A model generated the notes under the pieces. It ran no database searches and was not told where the DNA came from. It saw nothing but the letters and a program-made list of their open reading frames with translations. A stretch of 64,000 bases of DNA, taken from positions 52,758,501 to 52,822,500 of the forward strand of contig JBAIAC010000006.1 in NCBI GenBank assembly GCA_037349315.1, read 5' to 3'. A program made the translations under genes and the position numbers. Below, piece after piece: positions 34,801 through 44,924 of the stretch (positions are counted from its first letter, which is position 1; the number at the start of each line of letters is the position of its first letter). This DNA is from Chelydra serpentina (taxonomy: Eukaryota > Chordata > Testudines > Chelydridae).

Positions 34801-34912
34801 TTAACATGGGGAAATAGATTCAATTTGTGTAATGACCCAGCCACTCCCAGTTTCTATTCAAGCCCAAGTTAATGGTATCTAGTTTGCAAATTAATTCCAG
34901 TTCAGCAGTTTC

Positions 34913-35225
34913 TCATTGGAGTCTGTTTTTGAAGCTTTTCTGTTGCAGAATTGCCACCTTTAAATCTGTTATTGAGTGACCAGAGAGGTTGAAGTGTTCT
35001 TCTACTGGTTTTTGAATGTTATGATTCCTGATGTAAGATTTGTGTCCATTTATTCTTTTCCGTAGAGACTGTCCGGTTTCGCCAATGTACATGGCAGAGG
35101 GGCATTGCTGGCACATGATGGCATATATCACATTGGTAGATGTGCAGGTGAACGAGCCCCTGATGGCGTGGCTGATGTGATTAGGTCCTATGATGCTGTC
35201 ACTTGAATAGATATGTGGACAGAGT
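34913..35225 (-). pseudogene. PLE GIY-YIG endonuclease domain
   Basis: The frame encodes an end-domain of a Penelope-type polyprotein. VIYAIMCQQC gives the GIY-like strand and MYIGETGQSLRKRINGH the YIG strand plus the conserved Arg and His region, within the first 30 residues of the open stretch at 34913-35131; upstream codons back to about 35225 are in the same frame (HISHAIRGSFTCTSTN). In this class the domain nicks target DNA for integration. A frameshift at about 35225 separates it from the linker that follows the reverse transcriptase. The stop at 34913 is probably the natural end. Confidence 0.85.
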
Positions 35226-35526
35226 TGGCATCAGGCTTCTTGTTGCAAGGATAGATTCCTGGGTTAGTGTCTTTGGTGTGTGGTGTGTGGTTGCTAGTGA
35301 GTATTTGCTTCAGGTTAGGGGGCTGTCTGTAAGCGAGGTCTGGTCTGTCTCCCAAGATCTCTGAGAGTGAGGGATCATCTTTCAGGATAGGTTGTAGATC
35401 TTTGATGATGTGCCGGAGAGGTTTTAGTTGGGGGCTGAAGGTGACAGCTAGTGGCGTTCTGTTGTTTTCTTTGTTGGGGCTGTCCTGTAGTAGGTGACTT
35501 GTGCGTACTCTTCTGGCTCTGTCAAT

Positions 35527-36400
35527 CTATTTTTTCACTTCAGCAGGTGGATATTGTAGTTTTAAGAAAACTTGATAGAGATCTTGTAGGTGTTTGTCTC
35601 TGTCTGAGGGATTGGAGCAAATGCGGTTATATCTTAGAGCTTGGCTGTAGACAGTGGACCGTGTGGTGTGTCCTGGAAGGAAGCTGGAGACATGTAGGTA
35701 AGTATACCGGTCAGTAAGTTTCCGGTATAGGGTGGTGTTTATGTGACCATCATTTATGAGCACAGTAGTGTCCAGGAAATGAACCGCTTGTGTGGATTGG
35801 TCCAGGCTGAGGTTGATGGTGGGATGAAAATTGTTGAAATCATGGTGGAATTCCTCAAGGGCTTCTTTTCCATGGGTCCAGATGATGAAGATGTCATCAA
35901 TGTAGCGCAAGTAGAGTAGGGGCATTAGGGGACGAGAGCTAAGGAAGCATTGTTCTAAGTCTGCCATAAAAATGTTGGCATACTGTGGGGCCATGCGGGT
36001 ACCCATAGCAATGTCGCTGACTTGAAGGTATATATTGTCCCCATATGTGAAATAGTTGTGGGTGAGGACAAAGTCACAAAGTTCAGCCACCAGGTTTGCC
36101 ATGACATTATCGGGGATACTGTTCCTGACAGCTTGTAGTCCATCTTTGTGTGGAATGTTGGTGCAGAGGGCTTCTACATCCATAGTGGCCAGGATGGTGT
36201 TTTCTGGAAGATGGATTGTAGTTTCCTCAGGAAGTCAGTCGTGTCTTGAAAATAGCTGGGAGCGCTGGGAGCATAGGGCCTGAGGAGAGAGTCTACATAG
36301 CCAGACAATCCTGCTGTTAGAGTGCCAAAGCCTGAGATGATGGGGCGTCCAGGATTTCCAGGTTTTTGGATCTTGGGTAGCAAATAGAATACCCCATATC
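35527..36400 (-). pseudogene. PLE reverse transcriptase remnant
   Basis: The main open frame, 36183-35527, has the first catalytic aspartate in MDVEALCTNIP (residues 1-11), the MGTRMAPQYANIF block at residues 60-72 and the catalytic YIDD at residues 94-97, followed by the HFLDTTV block. The upstream part, including LPKIQKPGNPGRPI and the LSGYVDSLLRP block, is in a different frame (36383-36174), so a frameshift lies near 36200, and a TGA interrupts the frame at about 36396. The enzyme would copy element RNA. This copy is dead. Confidence 0.88.
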
Positions 36401-36573
36401 AGGGTTCTAGGCATGTGTCTGTACAGATCTGTTCCTGTGCTTTTTCAGGGAGTTTCTTGAGCAGATGGTGTAGTTTCTTTTGGTAATCCTCAATGGGATC
36501 AGAGGATAATGGCCTATAGAGTGTGGAGTAAAGGCTAAAATTTTCAAAAGTTACTAATTGACATTTTCAAACA

Positions 36574-36610
36574 GGATTTAGTGTAGTAGCCGTGTTAGTC
36601 TGTGTCAGCA
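36574..36610 (-). repeat. Stand-alone 37-nt PLE end module
   Basis: The sequence ggatttagtgtagtagccgt and on to gtcagca matches the last 37 nt of the PLE tail as seen in reverse at 3469-3505, with two differences, but no other tail sequence accompanies it. It sits 46 bp outside the 5'-truncated end of the PLE and next to a MITE. Confidence 0.7.
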
Positions 36611-36623
36611 CTTTGAAGCCTAA

Positions 36624-36816
36624 GGACCAGATTTTCAAAAGTATTTCATTTCCTAAAGATTCAGATAGATGCCTAGTGGGATTTTCAAAAATGACTAAGC
36701 AGGTTAGGTATCTAACAATGGGAGCTAGGTGTCTAACCTGCTTAGGTGCTTTTATAAATCCCACTAAGCACCTGTCTGAATCTGTAGGTGTCTAAACACC
36801 TCTGAAAATCTGGCCC
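36624..36816. mobile_element. Palindromic MITE (ggccagattttca)
   Basis: Arms ggaccagattttcaaaagta and tctgaaaatctggccc are inverted at the ends, and the inner arms actaagcaggttaggtatct and aggtgtctaacctgcttagg continue the palindrome. Almost the whole 190 bp can form one long hairpin. Confidence 0.78.
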
Positions 36817-38544
36817 ATAGGCACTTTTGAAAGTTTTAGTTCATATCTTTTCATGAAATTTGTTGTTGCTAGTTTATAAAACATCTTTCAGCTCACAGGA
36901 TCCCAAAGCACTGTACTAGCTACTATACTGTATGCACAAGGATCAATTCACCCACCATCAAAATGCAGTCACCCAAAATGGCAAGTGTTTAACATGCTAT
37001 AAAACAAAGAGTGTCGGACATAAAGAGAAGAATCTCATCTCCAATTTAAACTACAGTTGAAACGTAGGTATGCAGAATATAATTACCAATTTTTAAATTT
37101 GTCCAGATCATTAGGGCAAACACTTCTGTAGTACTCTTACTAACATGGGGTATTTCATGATTGCAAATGGTGAGGACCTTTTTTAAAAAAAATCCTCATC
37201 TGAAAGGCAAAACAATCAATAATCTTCAACTCTGGATTGAAAGGGTGTAAATTAAAATTTACATTTTCCTCAACCCTCAATGGGATGAATCAAGTACATC
37301 AACTTAATTGAAATTACTCTGGATTCACTGAATGTGAGAGCAGATTTGGACCAGTATAAATAGAAGACTGAGCACATTTTTGACAAGTGTCATACATATG
37401 TTTTCCCCAAAGAAAAAATTCCCTCTTTGTGGGAAATAAAAGTGAACACAATACTTAAAATAATATGGAAATATAAATGTAAAATGTTGATATTAGGTAA
37501 CAGTGGTGAAAAAATTGATAAAATCAACAAATCAGTCTATCTTTAATAATCAATATACAGTAATTAGTAGGTAATCTTAAATGCTTTACTTTACCAGTGG
37601 ATTCAGACTACATAACTTAAAGTCAGTGACTCTGAGACTAGACATGAAATGTACAGATGAGAGTGACAACATATTTATATAATAAAAACCAGCCCGAGAG
37701 CACTGAAAATCAACATTGAACTCAAAGAAATTGTATCTGCTCAGTATAATATATAGAAATGATATTGAAATATAATGATGTGATAATTTTAAATTTAAAA
37801 AAGAAGAAAACACTTTTATGAATTGATCACTAATGTTTGAGTAGTAAATGCATCCTATAAAACCTTCTTCCACAGGAATGGAAAAGTTCTTGGTCTGAGC
37901 TATGTTAATATTATTGGGTCAAACCTTTTCCACTGTCTGTTCCAGGAGGTTTTGTCCTTGCAATTAGTGGGACTCCTTGTTTGTATAAGCAGCAGTTTGG
38001 CACCCAGACTGAAAATAGATTTTGTCACAATATAGCTCTTCCCTGGGAATCATTGGCTGGTGACTTGTTTAAAATTGGCGGGGAAAGGAAGGGCAGAAAT
38101 AAGTCAGGTGTCTGTTTATGTATCAAAACTCCTTCAAAAAGTGGTTTAGTTTATCTTACAATGTTTATCACCATATTAAAATTCATAATCAGAGTAATAT
38201 TAACCCCAGTTTCAATAATAGCAGTGCCATACATACCTGCACTGCAAAATCATGCACACTAGCCGCTCCACCATTTCTGGAAGAGAGAAACCATTTTTGG
38301 TATGTGCAGTGTAGTAGCTCAGAAGACTGAGAGCAGATCGTCTGAGAATTCAGATAAATCCTCATAGGTTCTCCCATCACTGTAGTTAATCGACCTCCCT
38401 GATAGGCAGTAGCTAGGTTGACTGAAGAATTTCAGTGTAGACAAGCCCTTGGAATGTGAACTAGACAGAGGTCCTGTTCTGGGAGATCAGTTGTGTTAAA
38501 AGCTATTTATCTGAAGGAGAATTTATCATGATTTCTATTACTCA
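36817..38544. other. AT-rich spacer
   Basis: Nothing firm. gctcacaggatcccaaagca near 36890 is a short fragment resembling the 3' end of an old SINE or LINE. Confidence 0.35.
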
Positions 38545-38897
38545 GGCCATGTCTACACTACAAAGTTAAGTCGACATCAAGCCTCCGATTTAAGCAAATT
38601 GATCTTGCGTGCACACTACACTTGTGTTGGTGGAATGCATCCTCACTAACAGGGCTTGCATCAACGCATGGAGCACTGCACTGGCCAAGTGGGTTGGGCT
38701 TGCAATGCCTTATGGGACCAAAACATCAGTGTGGGTGGTTATGGGAACATGGCGTTAGCCTCCCATGACACACTTATCTCATTCCTTCCCTCCCTTCTTC
38801 CCTCCCTCCCTGAAATCAATGGCAAACAAATCAAGCCTTATTTGCACCTTTTTTCGTAAGTCTGGGTTATCTGCGCAGACGTCATTGCACGAAAAAC

Positions 38898-39805
38898 ATG
38901 GACCCTGCTCAGCAGTACACTGTTGTTGTGAGCATTGCTCAGTGGTATACTGTGGTTGTGAGCATTGCAAACACCTCGTGCCTTATCCTGCAGTATTTAC
39001 ACAGCCGATACAGGAGCTGCCGCATGGAAAAATGTGATGCCACGCAAACGGCCCTGCTGGAAAACATAGAGCAGAGCAATTTGCAGTTGCTGGGGACAGT
39101 CATGCATCACATTGACACGGTTGAGCGCCATTTTTGGGCCCAGGAAACAAGCACTGACTGGTGGGACCGCATCCATTATGTAGCTATGGGATGACGAGCA
39201 GTGGGAGTAAGGCCACTTTCCAGGAACTGTGTGAAGAGCTTTCCCCAGCCCTGAAGTGCGGCAATACTAAAATGAGAGCTGCTCTGACAGTGGAGAAGCA
39301 AGTGGTGATAACGCTGTGGAAGCTTGCAACGCCGGATTGCTACCAGTCAGTGGGGCATCAATTTGGAGTGAGTAAATCTACTGTGAGATCTGTTGTGATC
39401 CAAGTTTGCAGGGCCATTAACAGACTTCTGCTAAGAAAGGTAGTGACTCTGGGCAATGTGCAGGAGATAGTGGGTGGTTTTTCTGTGATGGGGTTCCCTA
39501 ACTGGGAGGGGCAATAGACGGAACACATATCCCTATTTTGGCACCAGAACACTTTCTTTCCAGACTGCAAAATAACCATTGGTGATGTTGAAATGCCAAT
39601 TGTGATCCTGGGAGACCCAGCCTACCCCTTGCTTCCATGGCTCATGAAGCCATACACAGGCAGCCTGGACAGCAGTAAGGTTGAGGCAGATTGCCTAGCA
39701 GCCAATTTTGAGCAGCCTGACACCGGGGCAATAAGAAGAGCACATCGAGGGGCTCTGCATCTCTGTGAGGCTTTGAAAACCAGTTTCAGCAATGAGCCAG
39801 AGTAA
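38898..39805 (+). pseudogene. Harbinger transposase remnant
   Basis: Three open pieces in shifted frames. 38898-39194 is the N-terminal region. 39161-39517 contains a helix-turn-helix segment (QSVGHQFGVSKSTVRSVV) that in this family binds DNA. At about 39515 a one-base shift is needed to read AIDGTHIPI, the first catalytic aspartate motif. 39593-39805 contains VILGDPAYPLLPWLMKPYTG, the second aspartate motif. The C-terminal catalytic glutamate block normally following this is absent: LDSSK is joined directly to the tail region EADCLAANFEQPDTG. The spacing between the first motif and GDPAYP is also short. It is therefore catalytically dead. Confidence 0.85.
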
Positions 39806-39894
39806 TGTGACACTCATCTGTGTTGTTCCTTACCAAACTCCACCCCCACCAACCACCGTGTGTTGAATGAATAAACTCAATCCATTAAGTTTTA

Positions 39895-41976
39895 TTATGC
39901 ACATAAACACAGAGACAGCAAAGAAAAGTAAGATAACCTGGAGCAAAAAGGCTGATAACACAGTGCGGGGAGAAACAAGGACAGCTTGCTTACAGATACA
40001 CTGCAATAACAATCAAAGGTGTGGGAATGGCGCCTTCTGGTCCTTGTACCCTCCCCTGGTGTTGAGTGGAAGGGATACTGAACTCCCCCCTCCTCTCCCT
40101 CCCGCCTCATAGGACATTTGTGGGAAGAGGACTGAGAACTGGACGATGATGGCAGCAGGTTCAGCATAGGCTGCAGAGGGATTCTAGCATCCAGCTGCCT
40201 TTCTTGAACCTCAACCAGACGCCTCAATGTGCCAGATTGCTCCTTTATAATCTGCAGCATTTCTTCCTGCGTGCCACTCTCTTGTTCCCTGCATGCTCTC
40301 CTGTCCTCCCTGTCCATGCTCCAGTTCTCAGACAGTGTAATCCTCCATGGTCTGAGCTCCATCTTGTCACTCTTGGAGACGTGCCATTAACTCATTGAAC
40401 ATGTCCTCCCGAGTCTTCTTTTTCTGCCTTCTAATCTGGGAAAGTCTCTGTCCCAGTGTGGAGGATGCACCAATGGACAAGGTTTCAGCTGCAAGGAATG
40501 CAAAGTAGAAGGGTAGCATTGGCAGTGCATACATTCTGGTGCAAGGTTAATTTTTTTTTTTAGAAAAAAGACAACCGTCAATACACTTCACTGCAAGCCA
40601 CAACGTAATCACAACTGCTGGCTATTGTAAGAGTCAGTTTGTTGCTCCAGCCATGGTGAGTAAGGCCATGAGGCATGGACAAGAGGTCTTGTGCTGCTGC
40701 TTTTGTGAAGCCATTCTTGGGATCACAGGTTGGAATTTGAGAATAGCCCCCTTTCCCTTAGCAGCCTGGATGGTGCTTGAGGACAGGCACCAGTGTAAAG
40801 TCCCACAAAATAGTTTTGGTTTTTACAAAAGCGGCACCAGATTCGGGGGAAAGGGAAAGAAACAGGAAGCCACCACTCCCCCACTTTTTTTTTTCAATGC
40901 TGCTTGCAATACATGGTGATCCCTTCCAACCACAACCCTGGCATGTTTGGGAAAGCATGGTTGTGTGACCAAGATTTCACCAAATAGGGTGCGGATTAAT
41001 TGTTGAACTGTTTGTGGTTTAAGGGCTAGCATTGAAAACTTCCTCCATTTTCCCTAGGTGACCCTATGCAATATCACTCTCCTGAGGGTAACAGAGGTGG
41101 CAAGGGAGCAGATGCTGCAAGTGTCTGGGTACAAACCTGGTCCTTATGCTGCAATGCTGTGTGCTGCAGCAATGTCAGCACAGTTAATACTGGAGTAGCA
41201 CGAGAAAGTGCCCTACCGTGATGGATGAAATAAGGCATCCCTTCCCAGAAACTTTCTGCAAAGGATTGCAGAGTACCTCTATGAAAGCTTCCTAGAGATT
41301 GCCATGGATTCCAGGGCCATCCCCATGCACATAAACAGTCTTTCTCAGCGAGCACCCTCTGCGCAGCTGGAGTGGCCATCGATACCCACTACACCTACTT
41401 TTTTTTTCAGATTAAACAAAAAATAGTAGCATGTAACCCCTACCGTTTGATTGGAAATGTGCACTCACCACAGGTGCCTTCCCCAGCATCACGCTCCTCC
41501 ACCAACTGGTCCTGTGAAGGGATGGGCTCCAGGGTTAAAAAACGTTCTTGGCTGTCGGGGAGACTGGATCTTCCACTTTCCTGCCTCCCATTCTCCTCCT
41601 CCTCTTCCTCATCAACAATGTCCTGGTTGTTGCCCGAGGTCGTCCGGGGCTCCTGAACGGTATCCACGAAGCATTTTGGGGTACTGGTGTTGTCACTGCC
41701 GAGAATCACATGCAGCTTCTCATAAAAGCAGCATGTCTGTGGGGCAGAACCACAACGACTGTTTGCCTCCCTTGTCTTCTGGTATGCTTGCCAAAGCTCC
41801 TTTATTTTCACGCAGCATTGTTCCTGTGTAGCTCTTCTTCCCCATACCCCACGCATGGCGTTTCTTCTGTTGGATTGGTGCTCTGCCAGAACAGAGTCTT
41901 CTCCCCACACAGCAATAAGATCCACCACCTTCTGTGTACTCCATGCTGGAGCGCATTTGCAGCCTTGAGTCTCCAT
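39895..41976 (-). pseudogene. Harbinger MYB/SANT-like protein, two exons
   Basis: Exon 1 (41976-41469) starts METQGCKCAPAWS and encodes a trihelix/MYB-like domain: W at residue 12, W at 24 (LIAVWGE), and CCVKIKELWQAYQKTRE at about residues 54-70, followed by an acidic run of E residues and the SQERFLTLEP region. It ends at a strong donor (gtgagt at 41468). An acceptor preceded by a pyrimidine tract (tttgcattccttgcag) opens exon 2 at 40488, which reads LSQIRRQKKKTREDMFNELM, two in-frame stops, a frameshift, then a coiled-coil-like EMLQIIKEQSGTLRRLVEVQ. In this superfamily the protein helps the transposase enter the nucleus and bind the ends. Exon 1 is intact; exon 2 is broken. Confidence 0.82.
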
Positions 41977-42304
41977 GATCAGCTGTGCTGGCGAGCTCTC
42001 CACACTGATCAAACAGAAAATGAAAATTCAAAAGTTCCCGGGGCTTTAACAGAGGAGCGGCTGTTTCCTGTGTACTTGGCTGACGTACAATGGAGTTGAA
42101 AGTGCTCTCCAGAGCAGTAACAGCGGAGCATTGTGGGACACCTCCTGGAGGCCAATTCATTCAAATTACAAAATGCAGTGTCTACACTATCCCCATGTCG
42201 ACCCATAGATGTCGAATCAAATACTACACCTCTCACAGAGGTGGAGTACAGAAGTCGACCTTACAGGCCACTTAAGTCGGTGGAAGGGATTCTATAGGGT
42301 AGAC

Positions 42305-42441
42305 CAGTGGTTCCCAAACTCGGTCCGCAGCTTGCTCAGGATAAGCCCCTGGCGTGCCAGGTCGTTTTGTTTACCTGCCGCCTCCACAGGTATGGCCGCT
42401 CGCAGCTTCCACTGGCGGCGGTTTACCATTCCTGGCCAATG
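42305..42441 (+). mobile_element. hAT fragment inside the Harbinger
   Basis: Starts cagtggttcccaaactcggt, a hAT terminus, and runs through gcccctggcgtgcc and gtttacctgccgcctcc to about 42441, where Harbinger sequence resumes. The right terminus is missing. Confidence 0.65.
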
Positions 42442-42514
42442 GTGTATACACATACATTATTAGATCGACTTAATGTGGCTTATGTTGACCTAAGTTTGTT
42501 GTGTAGATCAGGCC

Positions 42515-43639
42515 TCAGATAATGCTGTCTTTTCTTACAAACTAAAAAATCTTAGATTATCAAGATAGGTGAAAACTTTTGAGGTTGGATTCAAAGGAGG
42601 GAAAAGATGCAATAGTTTCTCTAGAAACCAGAGAAATAATCTAAAGTTTTTAACCAGGGTCAAAGGTTCATAGCTCTATCTCAAATTTGCATTATTCAAA
42701 ACAGATTTGAGTTTTCAGTACTCACTGCTTCAAGCAATTTAGGAGAGTGTACACTGCTACTTAATCTGCAAAGTCATGTTCTCAATCATTTTAGAGAATT
42801 GGCTAACAAGAACCTTATGTTATAATCCAAACCCTAATTTAAAGTTTTTCCTGTATGGGAAGATTAATCCTATTCCTTCCTAGTTGTTTGATATTATTGT
42901 CAAATATTATCATTTATGTCAAAATCATGAGATGATAAAGTTAGAGGAATTCCCAGTAGTAATGATTCATCATCTCACTGTCATTACTTGAATGTATAGT
43001 CTGTGAGATGTCCTTACGCTGGAGCAGCTTTTCCTTCTCCAGCTGTATTCTGTAATTATACTTAGTCCATACATCCCTAGCATAGAGAACCCTGCACAGA
43101 AGGGTTTTTTATGCTGCCTAGAAATGTTGAATTATACTTAATATAATAGACCATTTATAAAGGATTTTAATATTTTAATAATTGTTAAAAATTGTTATAC
43201 ATAATTATAGAGTCCAGTAGGAGCTGATGTGCTTATGGCTCATACACTACGCTCCTCATATCTATAACATTCTAATAACCTCTATCAATCATTTATAAAC
43301 TATATACGTTTCCTTAGTATAAGGTTTGTCTTTGCAAATTTATTTAATGCCATCACAGGATATGAGCCAGTAAAATTTTGCTTCTGTGAGTAGTATTAAA
43401 TCAACAGGACTACTTGTATCAGTTAAGTATTCAAAGGAACATACATTTAGATGCCAAGATTACTTTCTTCTGGTAATTCACTTACGTTTCTTTGTTGCTA
43501 AAAATAGGGACAGAAGCACCAAAAAGGCAGCAAATTTAAGCATTCATCCTATAATGAAATCTGTTCAGGCTGACAGTAAAGTATGAATCTCTTACTGGGT
43601 CCTTAATTATCAGTGGCACAAAATAGCCCAATATATTTA
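42515..43639. other. AT-rich spacer
   Basis: Nothing recognisable. Confidence 0.4.
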
Positions 43640-44070
43640 ATCATGCATTTGGGGCTGTGTGAATAACTGATTTTTTTGGTTCACTGGCAATTCTGGAAAA
43701 AAATAAAAAAATTATTTTGGGTCAACCTGAAAGTAAAATTTTTGGTGAATCGAAAAGTTGAAGGGAAAAAAATAGTTTTGGGTCAAATGAAACATTTCAT
43801 TCAGTTCTGAAACAAAATGTTTTGCTTAGAGCATATTTTAAACTTTGTAGAAATAAAATTAATTGAAATTTTGAAACAAAACATTGATTAAAATTAAAAT
43901 GTTTCATTTTCAAAATGTTAGAACAAAATGTTTTGATTTTCCAGAATGTTTTTCTCAACACAAAAACAATTTGGCAAAACCAACCCATGAAACATTTTGA
44001 TATTACCAAATCTGCATTTTCCTCCAAAAAAATTTGGTTGAACATTTTTGCCCAAATCTTCACACATTAC
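43640..44070. repeat. Diverged A/T-rich MITE
   Basis: Dense in gaaacattttg, tttgggtca and their complements in both orientations, e.g. aatgaaacatttcattcagt and catgaaacattttgatatta, as in the MITEs at 2878 and 17270. The ends are not defined; acaatttggcaaaaccaac near 43970 is an inner arm word. Confidence 0.4.
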
Positions 44071-44829
44071 ATTTCATAATCTATGGCTTATGGTGGCACT
44101 GGTTATGTTCAGATGATGTTGTGACCTAACAAACGTCACAGCGGCAGGCTCTGATATGTCAGTTTTGATTACAAACTCCATTCTCAAATAGGTTTCGCAC
44201 AATTAAAGCTGGTGGAACTCAGGTAGTGAATCTGGCTCCTGGTCTCCACCTGCTTGGAACTGTGAAAAAAATTTTAAAATTGTGATTGATGTCAGAAGGT
44301 GATATGTTAAAAGACTCATTTGCCAGAGTTTATAGTTTATTTTCCTATTATTTTGTTTTTTTAAATTATGGATTTTAAAAAGACAATAATATGACTCCAG
44401 ATATGGCTCTATAATTACCAAAAAAAATCATGTCCTCACCTCATATTGTGCAGTAGGGGCCCTTTGTCTACCTTAATGGAGAAGTTGAGTTGCCCCCTTT
44501 AATTTCAAGGAACCTCCGCAGGTCCCCCCCTCTCCCTCGACAGGAAGCAGTCAGCCTGACCAGGTTGATTGGGAGGGACGGGGGCCTGGAAGAAGGGGGT
44601 GGTTATAAATACAACCAGGCCAGTTCCAGGAAAGCCCTCTTTAATCTGGACCAGGCTAGCAACTCCCACCCATGGAAGTAGTTAAAATTTCAGGTTTCAT
44701 CAAGATCCACTGCAGACATAGCGTTCCTTTGCAGGGGGCTGGGAAGGAATTTTTCCCTCATTGGTCAAATTGGTTGAGGCAAGGTTGGTCTTGTTTGCCT
44801 TCCTTCAGATTGGGCACCCAAAATTAGTG
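44071..44829. other. Unclassified stretch
   Basis: 44100-44460 is featureless. 44480-44830 has GC-richer text, including gctgggaaggaatttttccc, that I know as a frequent turtle repeat but cannot classify; no coding support. Confidence 0.3.
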
Positions 44830-44924
44830 GAATCTTTTGACCTTAATCTCTGTGCCTCAGGTTCCCATTTATAAGGTGGGGATAATACCCACTCATCTCA
44901 CAGGGGTGCTTTGAAGATAGATTT

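Larger units (their letters stand above)
33965..36528 (-). mobile_element. Penelope-like retroelement, 5'-truncated
   Basis: In minus orientation the order is reverse transcriptase (36400-35527), linker, GIY-YIG endonuclease (35225-34913), 3' untranslated region and the common tail (34030-33965, ending ctctaaggtgccacaagtac then tcctgttcc). This RT-then-GIY-YIG order defines the Penelope class. The copy lacks the last 37 nt of the tail found in other copies, lacks the 5' end, and carries at least one in-frame stop and two frameshifts. A hAT element interrupts the 3' region. No target duplication was identified. Confidence 0.88.
38545..42514. mobile_element. Harbinger DNA transposon, 3970 bp
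   Basis: Left end ggccatgtctacactacaaa (38545) and right end ttgttgtgtagatcaggcc (ends 42514) belong to imperfect inverted repeats of about 38 bp (shared tail gtcgacatcaagc against gcttatgttgacc). The trinucleotide tca lies directly outside both ends, fitting the 3-bp target duplication of the PIF/Harbinger superfamily. It holds both genes typical of the superfamily, a DDE transposase (plus) and a MYB/SANT-like DNA-binding protein (minus), arranged convergently. A hAT fragment interrupts the right subterminal region. The element cannot be autonomous now because the transposase is broken. Confidence 0.88.

Noticed and set aside
34151..34872. Overlapping frames of 175-238 codons on both strands
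   Set aside because: They arise from the GC-rich tandem array of a hAT element with proven tips and target duplication; all frames are open for compositional reasons.
41451..42099. Plus-strand frames of 126 and 183 codons
   Set aside because: Antisense shadows of the MYB-like exon 1, which has the matching domain and splice donor.
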